Below are positions 6,739 through 8,316 of a stretch of DNA of 8,316 nt, piece by piece. The stretch is from Deltaproteobacteria bacterium (GTDB lineage: Bacteria; Desulfobacterota; B13-G15). The stretch spans positions 1 through 8,316 of the forward strand of contig QMLA01000030.1 in the NCBI GenBank assembly GCA_003646585.1, given 5' to 3'. Numbering within the stretch: the stretch's first letter is position 1; each line of letters begins with the position of its first letter. The translations under genes were made by a program, and so were the position numbers. The notes below the pieces were generated by a model. It was not told the origin of the DNA, did no database searches, and saw only the letters and a program-made list of their open reading frames with translations.

Positions 6739-8316
6739 TGGCGTATGGTTCGGTCCTCGTTTTGGGGGGAGGCATAGCGGGCCTTCAGGCCGCCCTCGAC
6801 CTGGGGGATGCGGGCTTCAAGGTTTATCTGGTGGAGAGGTCGCCGGCCCTGGGAGGGCGGATGGCGCAGCTCGACAAGACCTTTCCCACCAATGACTGTT
6901 CCATATGCATCCTTTCGCCGAAATTGGTGGAAGGGGGGAGGCATCCCAATATCGAGATCCTGACCCTTTCGGAACTGCTGAGCCTGGAAGGGGAGGCGGG
7001 GGAGTTTCGGGCACAGGTCCTCAAGCTGCCCAGGTATGTCCGGGAGGACCTCTGTACGGGCTGTGGGACCTGTCAGGAGAAGTGTCCCAGTAAGGCTCCG
7101 AGCGAGTTCGACCAGGGTCTCGGTCAGAGGAAGGCCATCTTCATCCCCTATCCTCAGGCAATCCCCAGGGTTCCCGTGATAGATCGGGAAGTTTGCACCT
7201 TCTTCATCAAGGGGAAATGCAGGGTCTGCGAGAAGGTCTGTCCCACCGGGGCCATCGATTATGAGCAGGGGGAGCAGCAAATCGAGCTCAAAGTGGGGGC
7301 GGTGATCCTTGCTCCCGGTTACGAAGTGGTTCAAGAGGGGTTGGGACAGTACGGATATGGTGTCTTCCCCAACGTCATCACGAGCCTGCAGTTTGAGAGG
7401 ATCCTTTCTGCCTCTGGTCCTACCAGGGGGGAGATTCTCAGGCCCTCAGATGGTCGGGTGCCCCAAAGGATTGCTTGGATCCAGTGCGTGGGTTCGAGGA
7501 ACCATCAGAAGGGAAGGGATTACTGTTCCTCGGTCTGTTGCATGTATGCGGTGAAGGAGGCCATCATTTCCAAAGAGCATCACCCCGAGATCGAGCCCAC
7601 CATCTTCTTCATCGACCTCCGGGCCTTCGGGAAGGGCTTCGACCTTTATTATGAGAGGGCGAAGGCCGAGTATGGGGTGAGGTTTGTCCGCTCGATGATC
7701 GCCCAAGTGACCGAGGATCCGGATAGCAGGGATCTCATCGTCCATTATGTGGATGAGGAAGGGAGGTCGAGGAGGGAGGCCTTTGGGTTACTGGTCCTCT
7801 CTGTGGGGCTTAGGCCCAGCAGGGAGGCCATTGAGACGGCGAAGCGCCTGGGGGTGAGGCTTGATCCTTACGGCTTCCTCTGGACCCCTTTATCCCATCC
7901 CCTTTCGACCTCGCGGCCCGGGGTCTTCGTCTGTGGGGTCATGCAGTCCCCCAAGGACATCCCCGAATCGGTTGCTCAGGCCTCGGGGGCGGCTGCCAGG
8001 GCTGCGGAGGTCATCTCCTCGATGAGGTGGAAAGAAGTAAAGCTTCAGGAACTCCCCCCTGAGAGGGACATACAGGGGGAGCCCTTAAGGATTGGGGTGT
8101 TCGTGTGTCACTGCGGGGTGAACATCGCCGGGGTGGTGGACGTTGAGGAGGTGGTCGATTATGCTTCGGGGTTGCCCAATGTGGTTCACGCGGAGGGGAA
8201 CCTCTTCACCTGTGCCGAGGATACCCAGCGAAAGATCAAGGAGGCGATAAGGGAGAAGGGGATAAACAGGGTGGCTGTTGCCGCCTGTAGCCCCAGGACC
8301 CACGAGCCCCTTTTTC
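6738..8316 (+). CDS. hdrA: HdrA-like FAD/iron-sulfur protein, apparent tandem HdrA fusion (partial, 3' end outside window)
   Basis: HdrA subunits carry FAD and [4Fe-4S] clusters and distribute electrons in heterodisulfide-reductase complexes, often by flavin-based bifurcation. The frame is open from the ATG at 6738 to the window end (526 residues). Visible in order: a GGGIAG dinucleotide fold (10-15); an HdrA cysteine motif, FPTNDCSICILSPKLVE (C54, C57); two ferredoxin-type clusters, C106-x2-C109-x2-C112-x3-C116P and C153-x7-C161-x2-C164-x3-C168P; APGYE (192-196); QCVGSR with YCSSVCC (C250, C263, C267, C268); and DLRAFGKGFDLYYERA. After about residue 451, RIGVFVCHCGVNIAGVVDVEEVV and AACSPRTHEPLF match the start of a standard HdrA. 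The protein thus seems to be a first module without the CHCG domain joined to a second complete HdrA. The first module alone resembles QmoA in lacking that domain. Full length would be about 1,000 residues or more if the second module is complete. Confidence 0.88.
   Translation, partial: MAYGSVLVLGGGIAGLQAALDLGDAGFKVYLVERSPALGGRMAQLDKTFPTNDCSICILSPKLVEGGRHPNIEILTLSELLSLEGEAGEFRAQVLKLPRYVREDLCTGCGTCQEKCPSKAPSEFDQGLGQRKAIFIPYPQAIPRVPVIDREVCTFFIKGKCRVCEKVCPTGAIDYEQGEQQIELKVGAVILAPGYEVVQEGLGQYGYGVFPNVITSLQFERILSASGPTRGEILRPSDGRVPQRIAWIQCVGSRNHQKGRDYCSSVCCMYAVKEAIISKEHHPEIEPTIFFIDLRAFGKGFDLYYERAKAEYGVRFVRSMIAQVTEDPDSRDLIVHYVDEEGRSRREAFGLLVLSVGLRPSREAIETAKRLGVRLDPYGFLWTPLSHPLSTSRPGVFVCGVMQSPKDIPESVAQASGAAARAAEVISSMRWKEVKLQELPPERDIQGEPLRIGVFVCHCGVNIAGVVDVEEVVDYASGLPNVVHAEGNLFTCAEDTQRKIKEAIREKGINRVAVAACSPRTHEPLF

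Noticed and set aside
6130..7334. Long minus-strand open frames (194 and 222 codons) opposite metF and hdrA
   Set aside because: Their translations are low-complexity shadows of the two + strand genes, with no motif or ribosome site.

Overview
The window is a chromosomal segment from a Gram-negative, LPS-making and probably anaerobic bacterium. The base composition is fairly GC-rich, and AGG dominates among arginine codons, which is often seen in thermophiles. LPS transport genes beside a metF-hdrA pair would fit a Desulfobacterota-like sulfate reducer, syntroph or Wood-Ljungdahl organism. That taxonomic reading is inference; no rRNA or other marker is present.

Region 1 (1-3848, + strand) is one tightly packed operon-like block: the 3' end of kdsD, then kdsC, lptC, lptA, lptB and rpoN. 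Every junction overlaps (4, 22, 19, 29 and 11 nt). KdsD and KdsC make Kdo, the inner-core sugar of LPS. LptC, LptA and LptB are parts of the machine that carries finished LPS to the outer membrane. RpoN is sigma-54. This is the classical proteobacterial order. The hpf gene that usually follows rpoN is absent: rpoN instead ends against a convergent gene, and the two share stop-codon bases.

Region 2 (3845-5689, - strand) encodes a soluble sensor histidine kinase with three predicted PAS domains and no receiver domain. No partner response regulator lies in the window.

Region 3 (5690-5865) is an AT-rich divergent intergenic region. It holds a good sigma-70-type promoter for metF on the + strand, a probable -10 element for the kinase on the - strand, and two short palindromes that could be operators.

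Region 4 (5866-8316, + strand) carries a metF-like methylenetetrahydrofolate reductase whose stop overlaps the start of a large HdrA-type flavin/iron-sulfur protein that runs off the window. The HdrA protein looks like a tandem fusion: a first FAD/ferredoxin module without the usual N-terminal domain, followed by the N-terminus of a second HdrA. By analogy with metF-hdr clusters in acetogens, the pair probably couples methyl-branch folate chemistry to a multi-component electron-transfer complex. This is the most interesting part of the window. The rest is well-known housekeeping content, and I found no CRISPR, tRNA, rRNA, transposon or phage feature.
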